From assembly GCF_000963965.1 (NCBI RefSeq), contig NZ_BAMX01000055.1:154-64153 (forward strand): 64,000 nucleotides of DNA, given 5' to 3'. Below are positions 1 through 6,893 of the stretch, piece after piece. Position 1 is the first letter of the stretch; each line of letters opens with the position of its first letter. This DNA comes from Acetobacter orientalis (GTDB lineage: Bacteria; Pseudomonadota; Alphaproteobacteria; Acetobacterales; Acetobacteraceae). Position numbers and translations under genes: made by a program. The notes beneath the pieces were generated by a model. That model saw only the letters and a program-made list of their open reading frames with translations, made no database searches and was not told the DNA's origin.

Positions 1-90
1 GGGATGGGGGTGAAAACAGGCACTTAGAGGGCGGAAAAACCGCTATAAACTTTATTAAGGGTTGGTAATTTTTAAACGTCTATGGGGAAC

Positions 91-1071
91 TCAGGCTTGA
101 TGCCCTGAGTTTTGGTAGGTTTTGAACCATGCCACGAACTGCGCAATGCCTTGGGCCAGCTGCGTTGTGGGTTGCCAGCCGGTTAGGGCGTGTATGGCAT
201 CTATATTGGCCCATGTGGTTTCGACATCGGCTTCTGGGCGGGGCTTGAGGGTTATATGGGCTTTGCAGCCAAGCTGCTGCTCTAGCAACTGCACAAGGGT
301 ACGCACTGATTCTGGGCGGTGGTTGCCAATATTGAGCACCCGTGCCGCTCCGTGCTCTGGCGGTTTAGCCAGCACGGCCAGTACGGCTGAGACGACATCG
401 GCAATGTAGGTGAAGTCTCGGGCGAGGGCATCCCCTTCGTACAAGGTGACATCTGCACCGCTGAGAATAGCTTTAGCAAAGCTGTAATAGGCCATATCTG
501 GCCGCCCCCACGGGCCATACACCGTAAAAAACCGTAAACCCGTTTGAGGCAGGCCATACAGGTGGCTGTAGGTGGATGAGGTAAGCTCTGCTGTGCGTTT
601 GGTCACTGCGTAAAACGAGCCGGGTTGGTCTACTCGGTCTGTCTCGCTAAAGGGCAAGGTGGTGTTACGCCCATAGACAGATGAAGAAGACGCATAAACC
701 AGATGCACCAAGCGGGGCAGCGTGCGGGCAAACTCTAGCACGGCAAGGTGACCCAGCACGTTAGAATGCGCAAAAGCTGCCGGATTGAGCATGGAGTACC
801 GCACCCCAGCTTGCGCCGCAAAATGCAAAATACCAGTGATGCTGTTTTTTTCAGACGCGAGAACGGACAGGGCCTCTGGCGCAGCAAGGTCTAGCTTATG
901 AAAAGAGAAACCCGGCTGGGTTTGCAGTAAGGCCAAACGGGCGTGTTTAAGGGCGGGTGTGTAATAAGTGTTCAGGTTATCGACCCCGATAACCCGCACA
1001 CCTTGGGCCAGTAACGCCTGACTGACATGAAACCCGACAAAGCCAGCGGCACCGGTTACTAAAATGGTCAA
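91..1071 (-). CDS. NAD-dependent epimerase, UDP-glucuronate 4-epimerase-like
   Basis: This is a 326-residue short-chain dehydrogenase/reductase of the extended type. The N-terminus carries the Rossmann motif TGAAGFVGFH, followed by DNLNTYYTPALKHARL, which closely resembles the same region of UDP-glucuronate 4-epimerases (CapI/LpsL group). The catalytic Tyr-Lys pair is in YAVTKRTAEL (about residue 153) with Ser residues just upstream (ASSSSVYG). The expected reaction is C4 epimerisation of a UDP-sugar for LPS or capsule; the exact substrate cannot be read from sequence. The start is a TTG with AAAGG eight bases upstream. Nothing recognisable lies in the 90 bases beyond its stop. Confidence 0.85.
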   Translation of the reverse strand: MTILVTGAAGFVGFHVSQALLAQGVRVIGVDNLNTYYTPALKHARLALLQTQPGFSFHKLDLAAPEALSVLASEKNSITGILHFAAQAGVRYSMLNPAAFAHSNVLGHLAVLEFARTLPRLVHLVYASSSSVYGRNTTLPFSETDRVDQPGSFYAVTKRTAELTSSTYSHLYGLPQTGLRFFTVYGPWGRPDMAYYSFAKAILSGADVTLYEGDALARDFTYIADVVSAVLAVLAKPPEHGAARVLNIGNHRPESVRTLVQLLEQQLGCKAHITLKPRPEADVETTWANIDAIHALTGWQPTTQLAQGIAQFVAWFKTYQNSGHQA

Positions 1072-1157
1072 CGTAATTGCCTTTGTTACAGCCCCTTACC
1101 CAGAGGCTGTGCACCTGTGGCTACCTGCCCGCAGCCGTTACCGGGGCAGGCAGTTTT

Positions 1158-1682
1158 TCAGGGTTTTTTGGTAAGAGATGGGGTGTCGATTTTGTCACCC
1201 ACTGTAATGCCTAGGCGTGCTGTGGTGCCGCCCGGCAGTTCAAGCGTGGCAATAACCGGGCCGTGGCTGCTGATATGGGCCAAGCTGCGGGGCACGGCGT
1301 TTTCGGCAATGGCCTGAATACGGTGGTCTGGGGCAATAAACACAATGTCTAGCGGCACCAGTGTATTTTCCATCCACATATCGCTTTGCTGTGGGGTTTG
1401 CCACAGAAAGAGCATGCCGCTTTCTGGCGCAATTTGCGTACGGAACATTTCGCCCACCTGCTGTTGGCGCGGTGTTGTGGCGAGTTCTACGGAAAATGTA
1501 TGGCTTGCGGCCCCTGAGTGAATGCTCAGTTTTTCTTGCGGTAAGGTTGGCTGGGCCTGTGTTGGCTCGGCTGTGTCTTGGGCGGCGCGGGCATAAAAGG
1601 GAGCGCTGGACAAAGCCCCCACAAGCAGCCCTGCGGCGAGTAAAGCGCGAAGACTGTGTTTCATTTTAGGTCTCTCTTTCAT
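1158..1682 (-). CDS. DUF192 family exported protein
   Basis: This 174-residue protein has an N-terminal hydrophobic stretch (LRALLAAGLLVGALSSAPFY) typical of a signal peptide, then a DUF192 domain from about residue 50 with the family features FSVELATTPRQQQVGEMFR, GMLFLW and MWMENTLVPLDIVFI. The family is widespread and of unknown biochemical role. An internal ATG at 1664 (MKHSLRALL) would give a more usual signal peptide and is a plausible alternative start. It begins directly next to the stop of the upstream metallo-hydrolase gene, so the two are probably cotranscribed. Confidence 0.85.
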   Translation of the reverse strand: MKERPKMKHSLRALLAAGLLVGALSSAPFYARAAQDTAEPTQAQPTLPQEKLSIHSGAASHTFSVELATTPRQQQVGEMFRTQIAPESGMLFLWQTPQQSDMWMENTLVPLDIVFIAPDHRIQAIAENAVPRSLAHISSHGPVIATLELPGGTTARLGITVGDKIDTPSLTKKP

Positions 1683-2336
1683 TCAGCCCACACGAAGGAA
1701 CGGGTTATCGGCACGCTCTGCCCCTAATGTGCTGGAGCCGCCATGCCCTGGCATAATCACGATATCATCGCCCAAAGGAAGAAGTTTTTCGCGAATGCCT
1801 TGCACAAGTTGCGGGCCGTTACCGTAGGCAAAGTCTGTACGGCCTATTGTGCCACGAAATAAAATATCTCCGACAAAGGCGATACGCGCGGCCTCATCAA
1901 CATACGCCACATGCCCCGGTGTGTGGCCGGGAATATGCAGCACACGCAAGGTGCGGCCCAAGAGTTCTAGGGTTTGGCCGTCGGTTGTGTAGGCATCAAC
2001 TGTGGCATTCTCTAGCCCTTCAAGCCCAAAATGCTTGGCTTGCTCGGCAATTGAAGCCAGCAAAAAGGCATCTTGCTTTTGTGGGCCGAGAACGCGCGGG
2101 GCTTTACCCTGCGTTTGGGCCAAAATACGGCATAAAGGCGCCACACCGCCCGCATGGTCTAGGTGGCCATGCGTAAGCAGGATAGTGTCGAGTGTCAGGC
2201 CCGCCTGCTCGAGAATGCGGGCCAGTGTTTCTGCATCTCCGCCGGGGTCGACCAAAAAGGCTTGGCCTGTATCTGGTGACCATACAAGAGAACAATTCTG
2301 ACGAAATGCCGTAACGGGAATAACCCGTAATTGCAT
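1683..2336 (-). CDS. MBL-fold metallo-hydrolase (glyoxalase II-like)
   Basis: This is a roughly 217-residue metallo-beta-lactamase-fold hydrolase. The metal ligand motif THGHLDHAGG is present, followed by the later ligands in IPGHTPGHVAY, FVGDILF and MPGHGG, so both metal sites appear complete. The family hydrolyses thioesters such as S-lactoylglutathione, but many members have other substrates. The frame stays open upstream to 2417, but MQLRVIPVTAFRQNCSLVW is the usual N-terminus, so the ATG at 2336 was chosen. It is followed without a gap by the DUF192 gene. Confidence 0.85.
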   Translation of the reverse strand: MQLRVIPVTAFRQNCSLVWSPDTGQAFLVDPGGDAETLARILEQAGLTLDTILLTHGHLDHAGGVAPLCRILAQTQGKAPRVLGPQKQDAFLLASIAEQAKHFGLEGLENATVDAYTTDGQTLELLGRTLRVLHIPGHTPGHVAYVDEAARIAFVGDILFRGTIGRTDFAYGNGPQLVQGIREKLLPLGDDIVIMPGHGGSSTLGAERADNPFLRVG

Positions 2337-2510
2337 ACCGGGATAAGCAAGATGCAAAGCCCGCCCACTCCTTAAACCTTGAGTAAAACTTACGCCTTTA
2401 GGCCACGACCACCGCACGGTGCCAAGACCCCTCCGGCCTGCGTACCATGAGCATACACAGCTAAAGGGTATGGTGTGTCATGGCAGGTAGGCCTTGGGTG
2501 TGTATACATA

Positions 2511-2546
2511 AAAAAACTGCCAGAGCGGTAACACTCTGGCAGTTTT
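2511..2546 (-). terminator. Rho-independent terminator
   Basis: There is a 13-base-pair perfect stem (2513-2525 with 2534-2546) around an 8-base loop. Read on the minus strand it is followed by a T run. It sits about 50 bases beyond the stop of the host-attachment-like gene. The stem is symmetric, so it may also work on the plus strand. Confidence 0.85.
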
Positions 2547-2598
2547 CAAGCCTGATATGCAGCCCGCCTGTATTAAGTGCGGCTGCTTTTGCGCGGGC

Positions 2599-3012
2599 TT
2601 AGGCGGGCAGTTGCCAGCCGGTTGCCGGAATATCAAAATGGTGGCGCAGGTCATGTGCCGGAATGTTGGTAAGGTCTTTGGTGAAGGTTTTGATGAGTTT
2701 AGCCTGTGCGGGCTTGCTCAGATTTTCACGAATTTCGTGCAGAATAGGGGCTGGGGCTGCAATAACCAGACCATCAACCTTACCACCAGACTGTACGGCT
2801 GCGTTAATACGCTCTGCCACAACGCGGGCGAAGGCTTCTTTGGCTTGGTCTGCTGGGGTGGCACCTGATGGTACTTTACCGGGCGTGCCTTCGTGATCGT
2901 GCTGATCGAAATCGGTTACGTCGCGCATTTCACCCTGTGCATCGTGCAGAAAGCGAACTTTGCCACCATCTGCCACAACGTAAATAACGCGGCCATCACG
3001 GGATTCTAACAT
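2599..3012 (-). CDS. Host attachment protein family protein
   Basis: This 137-residue protein has the layout of the host attachment protein family (PF10116, related to bacterial archaeo-eukaryotic release factor-like domains): an N-terminal VIYVVADGGKVRFL strand, a charged central loop, then a conserved C-terminal half with GLVIAAPAPILHEIRENL and the K..I..DLT.IP.HDL segment. The name comes from Agrobacterium-plant attachment work; the molecular function is not established. It is monocistronic, with its own terminator. It is divergent from xdhC, and the 200-base gap between them should hold both promoters. Confidence 0.75.
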   Translation of the reverse strand: MLESRDGRVIYVVADGGKVRFLHDAQGEMRDVTDFDQHDHEGTPGKVPSGATPADQAKEAFARVVAERINAAVQSGGKVDGLVIAAPAPILHEIRENLSKPAQAKLIKTFTKDLTNIPAHDLRHHFDIPATGWQLPA

Positions 3013-3216
3013 GAATGTTCTTCCTTATAATTCGGTCTAAAAACGTGTCATAACGTGGTGCTCTTTTAACGCCTATCAAGGGGGGTGGTTTCAGAAAACC
3101 CTCGTGGCAAGCAGTCCTGCCCCCTCTTTCGTGGCATGGGTCTGCTCCTGTAAAAGTGATACAAACACGCGTATGATACGGCCCTCTTTCTCTCCCTTTT
3201 GCGTGGTGGCACAGCC

Positions 3217-4284
3217 ATGAGCACAGTTGAGCACGCCCTACACTGGGCGCAGGCTGGCCACAAAGTGGCGTTAGCAACCGTGGTTGGCACATGGGGGAGC
3301 TCCCCCCGCCCAGCAGGCAGCTTTATGGCCATAAGCGATACGGGCCGGGTAGAAGGCTCGGTAAGTGGCGGGTGTGTAGAGACAGACGTGATAACCACCG
3401 CGCAAGACATTATGGCGGGTGCACCGGCAACCGTGCTGTCTTATGGCGTAAGCACAGACCGCGCGTGGGACGTGGGGCTGGCCTGCGGCGGCAAGCTAGA
3501 TGTGTTGGTAGAAGCCATACAAACACCACACTGCCCCACCGGCACCTTGCCACTGACCGTATTAGAAAAAGCCTGCGCGTTACAAACTGCCCGCCAAGGT
3601 GTGGTGTTGGCCCGCACGCTAGAGGGCACAGCCCATGTGCTCCTACCCACCCCGGTTGAAGGGGCCACCTTGACCCCCAATACCCCTGACGGTTTGAAGC
3701 CTATAGCCCAAACCTGCCTGACAAATGGCAAAAGCCAGAATTGGGAAGACCCACACGGGCAGGCATGGTTTTTACAGCCGCTTACACCACCACCCCGGCT
3801 CCTTATTGTGGGGGCTGTGCATATTGCCCAGCACCTAGCCCAGATGGCCCGTATGACTGGCCTAGCCCCAATAGTGATAGACCCCCGCACCGCCTTAGCC
3901 ACACCTGAGCGCTTTCCCGGCTTTGTGCTTGGGCAGACGCTGCTCACCGACTGGCCAGATGAAGCCCTTGAAAGCCTTGGCGTAGACAGCATGACCGCCA
4001 TTGTAACCCTAACCCATGACGCCAAACTGGATGACCCAACACTAGAATATGCACTGGGCAGCCCCGCTTTTTATATTGGTGCCCTTGGGTCCCGCACGAC
4101 ACAGACCAGCCGCATGAAGCGCCTTCGGGAATGTGGTTTTACCGAAGAGGCTCTGGCCCGTATTCATGGCCCGGTAGGCCTCTCTATTGGCGCCATTGGT
4201 GCCGAGGAAATTGCGCTTTCTGTTTTAGCGCAGATTATTGCCGTAAGGCGTAATGCACCATTAGCCCGTGCGCCGGGGTGGTAA
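3217..4284 (+). CDS. XdhC/CoxI family molybdoenzyme maturation protein
   Basis: This 355-residue protein has the N-terminal XdhC_CoxI domain (VVGTWGSSPRPAG, then VSGGCVETDV and GLACGGKLDVLVE) and the C-terminal Rossmann-like XdhC_C domain (LLIVGAVHIAQHLAQMAR near residue 195, and GALGSRTT). XdhC proteins bind molybdenum cofactor and help insert its sulfurated form into xanthine-dehydrogenase-type enzymes. A TTG-initiated extension exists at 3199, but the ATG at 3217 gives the normal N-terminus. It is seven bases upstream of the MocA-like gene, which fits one operon for Mo-cofactor handling. No molybdoenzyme structural gene is in the window. Confidence 0.88.
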   Translation: MSTVEHALHWAQAGHKVALATVVGTWGSSPRPAGSFMAISDTGRVEGSVSGGCVETDVITTAQDIMAGAPATVLSYGVSTDRAWDVGLACGGKLDVLVEAIQTPHCPTGTLPLTVLEKACALQTARQGVVLARTLEGTAHVLLPTPVEGATLTPNTPDGLKPIAQTCLTNGKSQNWEDPHGQAWFLQPLTPPPRLLIVGAVHIAQHLAQMARMTGLAPIVIDPRTALATPERFPGFVLGQTLLTDWPDEALESLGVDSMTAIVTLTHDAKLDDPTLEYALGSPAFYIGALGSRTTQTSRMKRLRECGFTEEALARIHGPVGLSIGAIGAEEIALSVLAQIIAVRRNAPLARAPGW

Positions 4285-4291
4285 CCCCATA

Positions 4292-4972
4292 ATGGCAGAA
4301 GCCGCCGCCACTGTTGCGGTACTTGTGCTGGCCGCAGGGCGCTCAAGCCGCACGGCACCTGCCCACAAGTTGCTGGCACCAGATGCTACGGGCCAAACCA
4401 TGTTGGCCCGCACGGTAAACACAGCACTGCTTAGCCGTGCAGCCCATATTATTGTTGTTGTACCACCCAACCAGCCAGACCTACACCACCTTGTGCAAAC
4501 CGCACTGCCTACAGACCCACGGCTGCACAGTTGCACTGCACATAATGCTGCACAGGGGCTTTCTGCCTCGCTTAAAGCGGGTGTGGCCTATGCCGAGAAT
4601 TTAGGTGCTCAGGCAGTGCTGGTGTGTTTGGGCGATATGCCCTTGGTGTCTGCCACGCTTATGAATGCGCTTATAGCAACGCAGGCGTTAGTGCCCCCGC
4701 CCCCTGCCGCAGCGCCAGAGCTTGCAGGCCGCCCCGGCAACCCGGTTATTTGGCACCATAGCCAATTTGCAGCACTTAAAGCCGTTGAAGGCGACAAGGG
4801 CGGCCGTGCCATTTTAGCCGCTTTAGGGGCCGCCGTACTGCGCGTGCCCGCCAACCCAGCCGAACTGGTAGACTTTGATACACCGGAACGCTTGGCAGAG
4901 TTTGCGCGTTTAACAAAAGCCCCCATTGACCAAGAGCCAAGCGCACTGAAAAGTAGCACCCGCGCTGGTTAA
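4292..4972 (+). CDS. MocA/MobA-like nucleotidyltransferase (molybdenum cofactor cytidylyltransferase-like)
   Basis: This is a 226-residue NTP-transferase-fold protein. The nucleotide-binding signature VLVLAAGRSSRTAPAHKLL is near the N-terminus, and the metal-binding Asp is in VCLGDMPLVS. The C-terminal portion contains GRPGNPVIWHHSQF and GDKGGRAIL, both typical of MocA. The family adds CMP to molybdopterin to make the cytosine dinucleotide form used by xanthine-dehydrogenase and aldehyde-oxidase-type enzymes. Its position directly after xdhC supports this. The ATG at 4292 is preferred to an in-frame GTG at 4268 that overlaps xdhC. Confidence 0.85.
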   Translation: MAEAAATVAVLVLAAGRSSRTAPAHKLLAPDATGQTMLARTVNTALLSRAAHIIVVVPPNQPDLHHLVQTALPTDPRLHSCTAHNAAQGLSASLKAGVAYAENLGAQAVLVCLGDMPLVSATLMNALIATQALVPPPPAAAPELAGRPGNPVIWHHSQFAALKAVEGDKGGRAILAALGAAVLRVPANPAELVDFDTPERLAEFARLTKAPIDQEPSALKSSTRAG

Positions 4973-5018
4973 GCAACCAGCCCCGTGACCTGTTACTCTA
5001 ATTAAGCAAGAGAATCTT

Positions 5019-5369
5019 ATGAGCAAAATCCTGCGTACAAACCCCAACCCCATTTTGTCTTCTGCGGTAGAATATCATGGTTTTATCTTCACGCAGGGGG
5101 TAGTGGCCCGCAACCTTGAACTGGATGCAGAAGGCCAGACCCGCGACATACTTGAGCAGATTGATACCCTGCTTGAGCAGCATGGCACCGACAACACCCG
5201 CCTGCTGCAAGCCCAAATTTGGCTTAAAGATATTAACGACCGCGACACCCTGAACAAACTATGGAGCGCTTGGCTGCCAGAAAACATGGCCCCTGCCCGC
5301 GCGTGCGTACAGGCTGTTATGGCCGACCCCCGTATTCTGGTTGAGATTATGCTGATTACCACAAAATAA
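5019..5369 (+). CDS. RidA/YjgF/YER057c family enamine/imine deaminase
   Basis: This 116-residue protein is a normal-length RidA-family member. Visible family features are FTQGVVARN near residue 25, the QTRDILEQIDTLLEQHG helix and the C-terminal PARACVQAVMADPRILVEI strand containing the substrate-contacting Arg. RidA proteins hydrolyse reactive enamine and imine intermediates released by PLP enzymes. It follows the MocA-like gene after 46 bases and may be in the same transcript. An AAGAG precedes the start. Confidence 0.85.
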   Translation: MSKILRTNPNPILSSAVEYHGFIFTQGVVARNLELDAEGQTRDILEQIDTLLEQHGTDNTRLLQAQIWLKDINDRDTLNKLWSAWLPENMAPARACVQAVMADPRILVEIMLITTK

Positions 5370-5606
5370 GCCCTCTATGCGGCTTATGGCGTGCTGTGTG
5401 GCATGGGGCAGAACGTTGCATCTGTGCCACAGAGCGTGCGAATCCCTTCACGGGGTTTTGTTACAACGATATGACACGACACTGGTTCAGCTTTGAAATT
5501 CCGGCAACTCGGTGGCGGTTGATAGGATTTTATTCCTAATAATTAATTTTCATTGGCTATTTTCTTGCAAATGCACAAAAGAGCGTTTTTGCTGCGCATT
5601 GAACGC
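5370..5606. other. Intergenic region, no gene seen
   Basis: No convincing coding frame lies between ridA and the CHAP gene. A weak hairpin near 5443-5460 (AATCCC/GGGGTT around TTCAC, followed by a short T run) may end the ridA transcript. The stretch from about 5520 to 5600 is AT-rich. Confidence 0.4.
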
Positions 5607-5634
5607 TTGCCTGACTTGCACAGATGTTTAATAC
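5607..5634 (+). promoter_or_regulatory. Candidate sigma70-type promoter for the CHAP gene
   Basis: TTGCCT (5607-5612) and TAATAC (5629-5634) are separated by 16 bases and lie about 54 bases upstream of the chosen start of the CHAP-domain gene. A CAGAAGGG sequence nearer the start could serve as the ribosome site. This was identified by eye only. Confidence 0.3.
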
Positions 5635-5687
5635 CTAACTCACCACACCAAAGCTGAATGCAATGCAGGACAGAAGGGTACGCTGAG

Positions 5688-6461
5688 ATGCGCGATGGAC
5701 GGTCTGGCACTTTAAAATTGAAACTGGCCGCTCTGTCATTTCTGTCGTTATCTGCCGCAGTGTTTGCGCAGCCAGCGGCGGCGAAAGCCCGCCACGCTGC
5801 TGCCGCACATAACCACTCTCACAAAATTACGCTTGCCGCGGCCCATGGTTCCGCCACGCATTATTATGCTGGGGCACACGCGCACCGCATTGTTATGCGC
5901 CGTGGTCGCCGTGGGCATGGTGGTGGGCACGTTATCCAGTGTGTTGCTTACGCCAAGTCTGCCTCAGACGTTGTGCTGCATGGCAACGCCCGCGACTGGT
6001 GGCACAATGCCGCTGGCGTGTATGAGCGTGGCTCTGCCCCAGAAGAAGGCAGCGTGCTGAACTTCCGTGGTGTGCGCCGCATGCCGCTGGGCCATGTGGC
6101 TGTTGTGCGCAACGTTATAAACAGCCGCACTATTATTATTGACCAGTCTCACTGGGCGCAAAACGGCATTAGCCACAATACACCAGTTATTGACGTCTCC
6201 CCCAACAACGACTGGTCTGCTGTTCGTGTGGCTCTTAACAACAAATCTGGCACTTACGGGTCTATCTACCCCACATATGGCTTTATTTATGGCCGCCGCC
6301 CCGGCAGCGCACCAGCACCTAAAAATGATGTGATGCTGGCTTGGGCTAAAAAGCTGAACAAAAACGGTGCAGAAACCCAGTTGGCCTCTGCCCCCGCCAA
6401 TGCTGAGCCAGTTGATGGTTTAGCTGGTAGCAAAGCCACTTTCTCAGAAAGCCGCGACTAA
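5688..6461 (+). CDS. Secreted CHAP-domain protein (putative peptidoglycan amidohydrolase/endopeptidase)
   Basis: This is a roughly 257-residue exported protein. A basic start and hydrophobic segment (LKLAALSFLSLSAAVFAQP) form a signal peptide ending near an AxA site. A His-rich linker (about residues 30-75) follows, then a CHAP domain with the probable nucleophile Cys in VIQCVAYAKSAS and the catalytic His in PLGHVAVVRNV. CHAP proteins cleave amide bonds in the cell wall. The C-terminal 60 residues are low complexity. The ATG at 5688 is preferred to 5658 because AGAAGGG precedes it. The gene is single, with a terminator downstream. Confidence 0.8.
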   Translation: MRDGRSGTLKLKLAALSFLSLSAAVFAQPAAAKARHAAAAHNHSHKITLAAAHGSATHYYAGAHAHRIVMRRGRRGHGGGHVIQCVAYAKSASDVVLHGNARDWWHNAAGVYERGSAPEEGSVLNFRGVRRMPLGHVAVVRNVINSRTIIIDQSHWAQNGISHNTPVIDVSPNNDWSAVRVALNNKSGTYGSIYPTYGFIYGRRPGSAPAPKNDVMLAWAKKLNKNGAETQLASAPANAEPVDGLAGSKATFSESRD

Positions 6462-6535
6462 CTTTTTAGCCCCATAAAGCAGCTTCAAAAATCATGAAAC
6501 CTGAGAGGTTTTACGGTTCTTAAAGCTGGTTTTTC

Positions 6536-6571
6536 AAACCCCCTCCATTTTTTATGGCTGGGGGTTTTTTA
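6536..6571 (+). terminator. Rho-independent terminator of the CHAP gene
   Basis: AAACCCCC (6536-6543) pairs with GGGGGTTT (6560-6567) and is followed by further T residues. It lies about 75 bases after the CHAP stop codon. Confidence 0.8.
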
Positions 6572-6633
6572 TTACCTGCATGCTGGGTGTTGCCCCCTTT
6601 TAAGAGCAGCATAGCAGCACAAATACCCTTTTA

Positions 6634-6735
6634 ACCGCCAAGAAAGTGCCAACACTGCATGCCTTTAGGCACGCGACAAGCACACCGGCGGTAGCGTTTG
6701 CCGAGGGTTAAAAACCTATTTTTTGTTTTTTACAA
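6634..6735 (+). ncRNA. Speculative structured RNA in the CHAP-gcvP gap
   Basis: In a 432-base gap with no credible gene, ACCGCC (6634-6639) can pair with GGCGGT (6687-6692), enclosing GTGCC (6646-6650) and GGCAC (6668-6672). A small GGTT/AACC hairpin followed by two T runs (6718-6731) comes next and resembles a weak terminator. No known RNA family was recognised, and no promoter is evident. This is a low-confidence candidate only. Confidence 0.15.
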
Positions 6736-6822
6736 AAACAACACCATAAGCTGTGTTGAGTGTGGCTGTGTGGTTTTTGGCCTTGAAAGCAGCTTAGAAG
6801 GCCAAAGAGTACGGTTGTGCAT

Positions 6823-6863
6823 AAAAAAGGGGGAGAGCCGGTTCTGGCTCCCCCCCCCTTTTT
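6823..6863 (-). terminator. Rho-independent terminator of the gcv operon
   Basis: A long G/C stem (GGGGGAGAGCC at 6829-6839 with GGCTCCCCC from about 6846) carries A residues on one side and T residues on the other. It lies 30 bases beyond the gcvP stop. Read on the minus strand, CTCCCCC is followed by six T residues. Confidence 0.85.
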
Positions 6864-6893
6864 GAGAGACACTGCCTATGAGAAGCGGCAGGT

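Noticed and set aside
1117-1157. Terminator-like hairpin CTGCCC/GGGCAG between the epimerase and DUF192 genes
   Set aside because: Its T run is on the plus strand, while both neighbouring genes are on the minus strand, and the stem is short.
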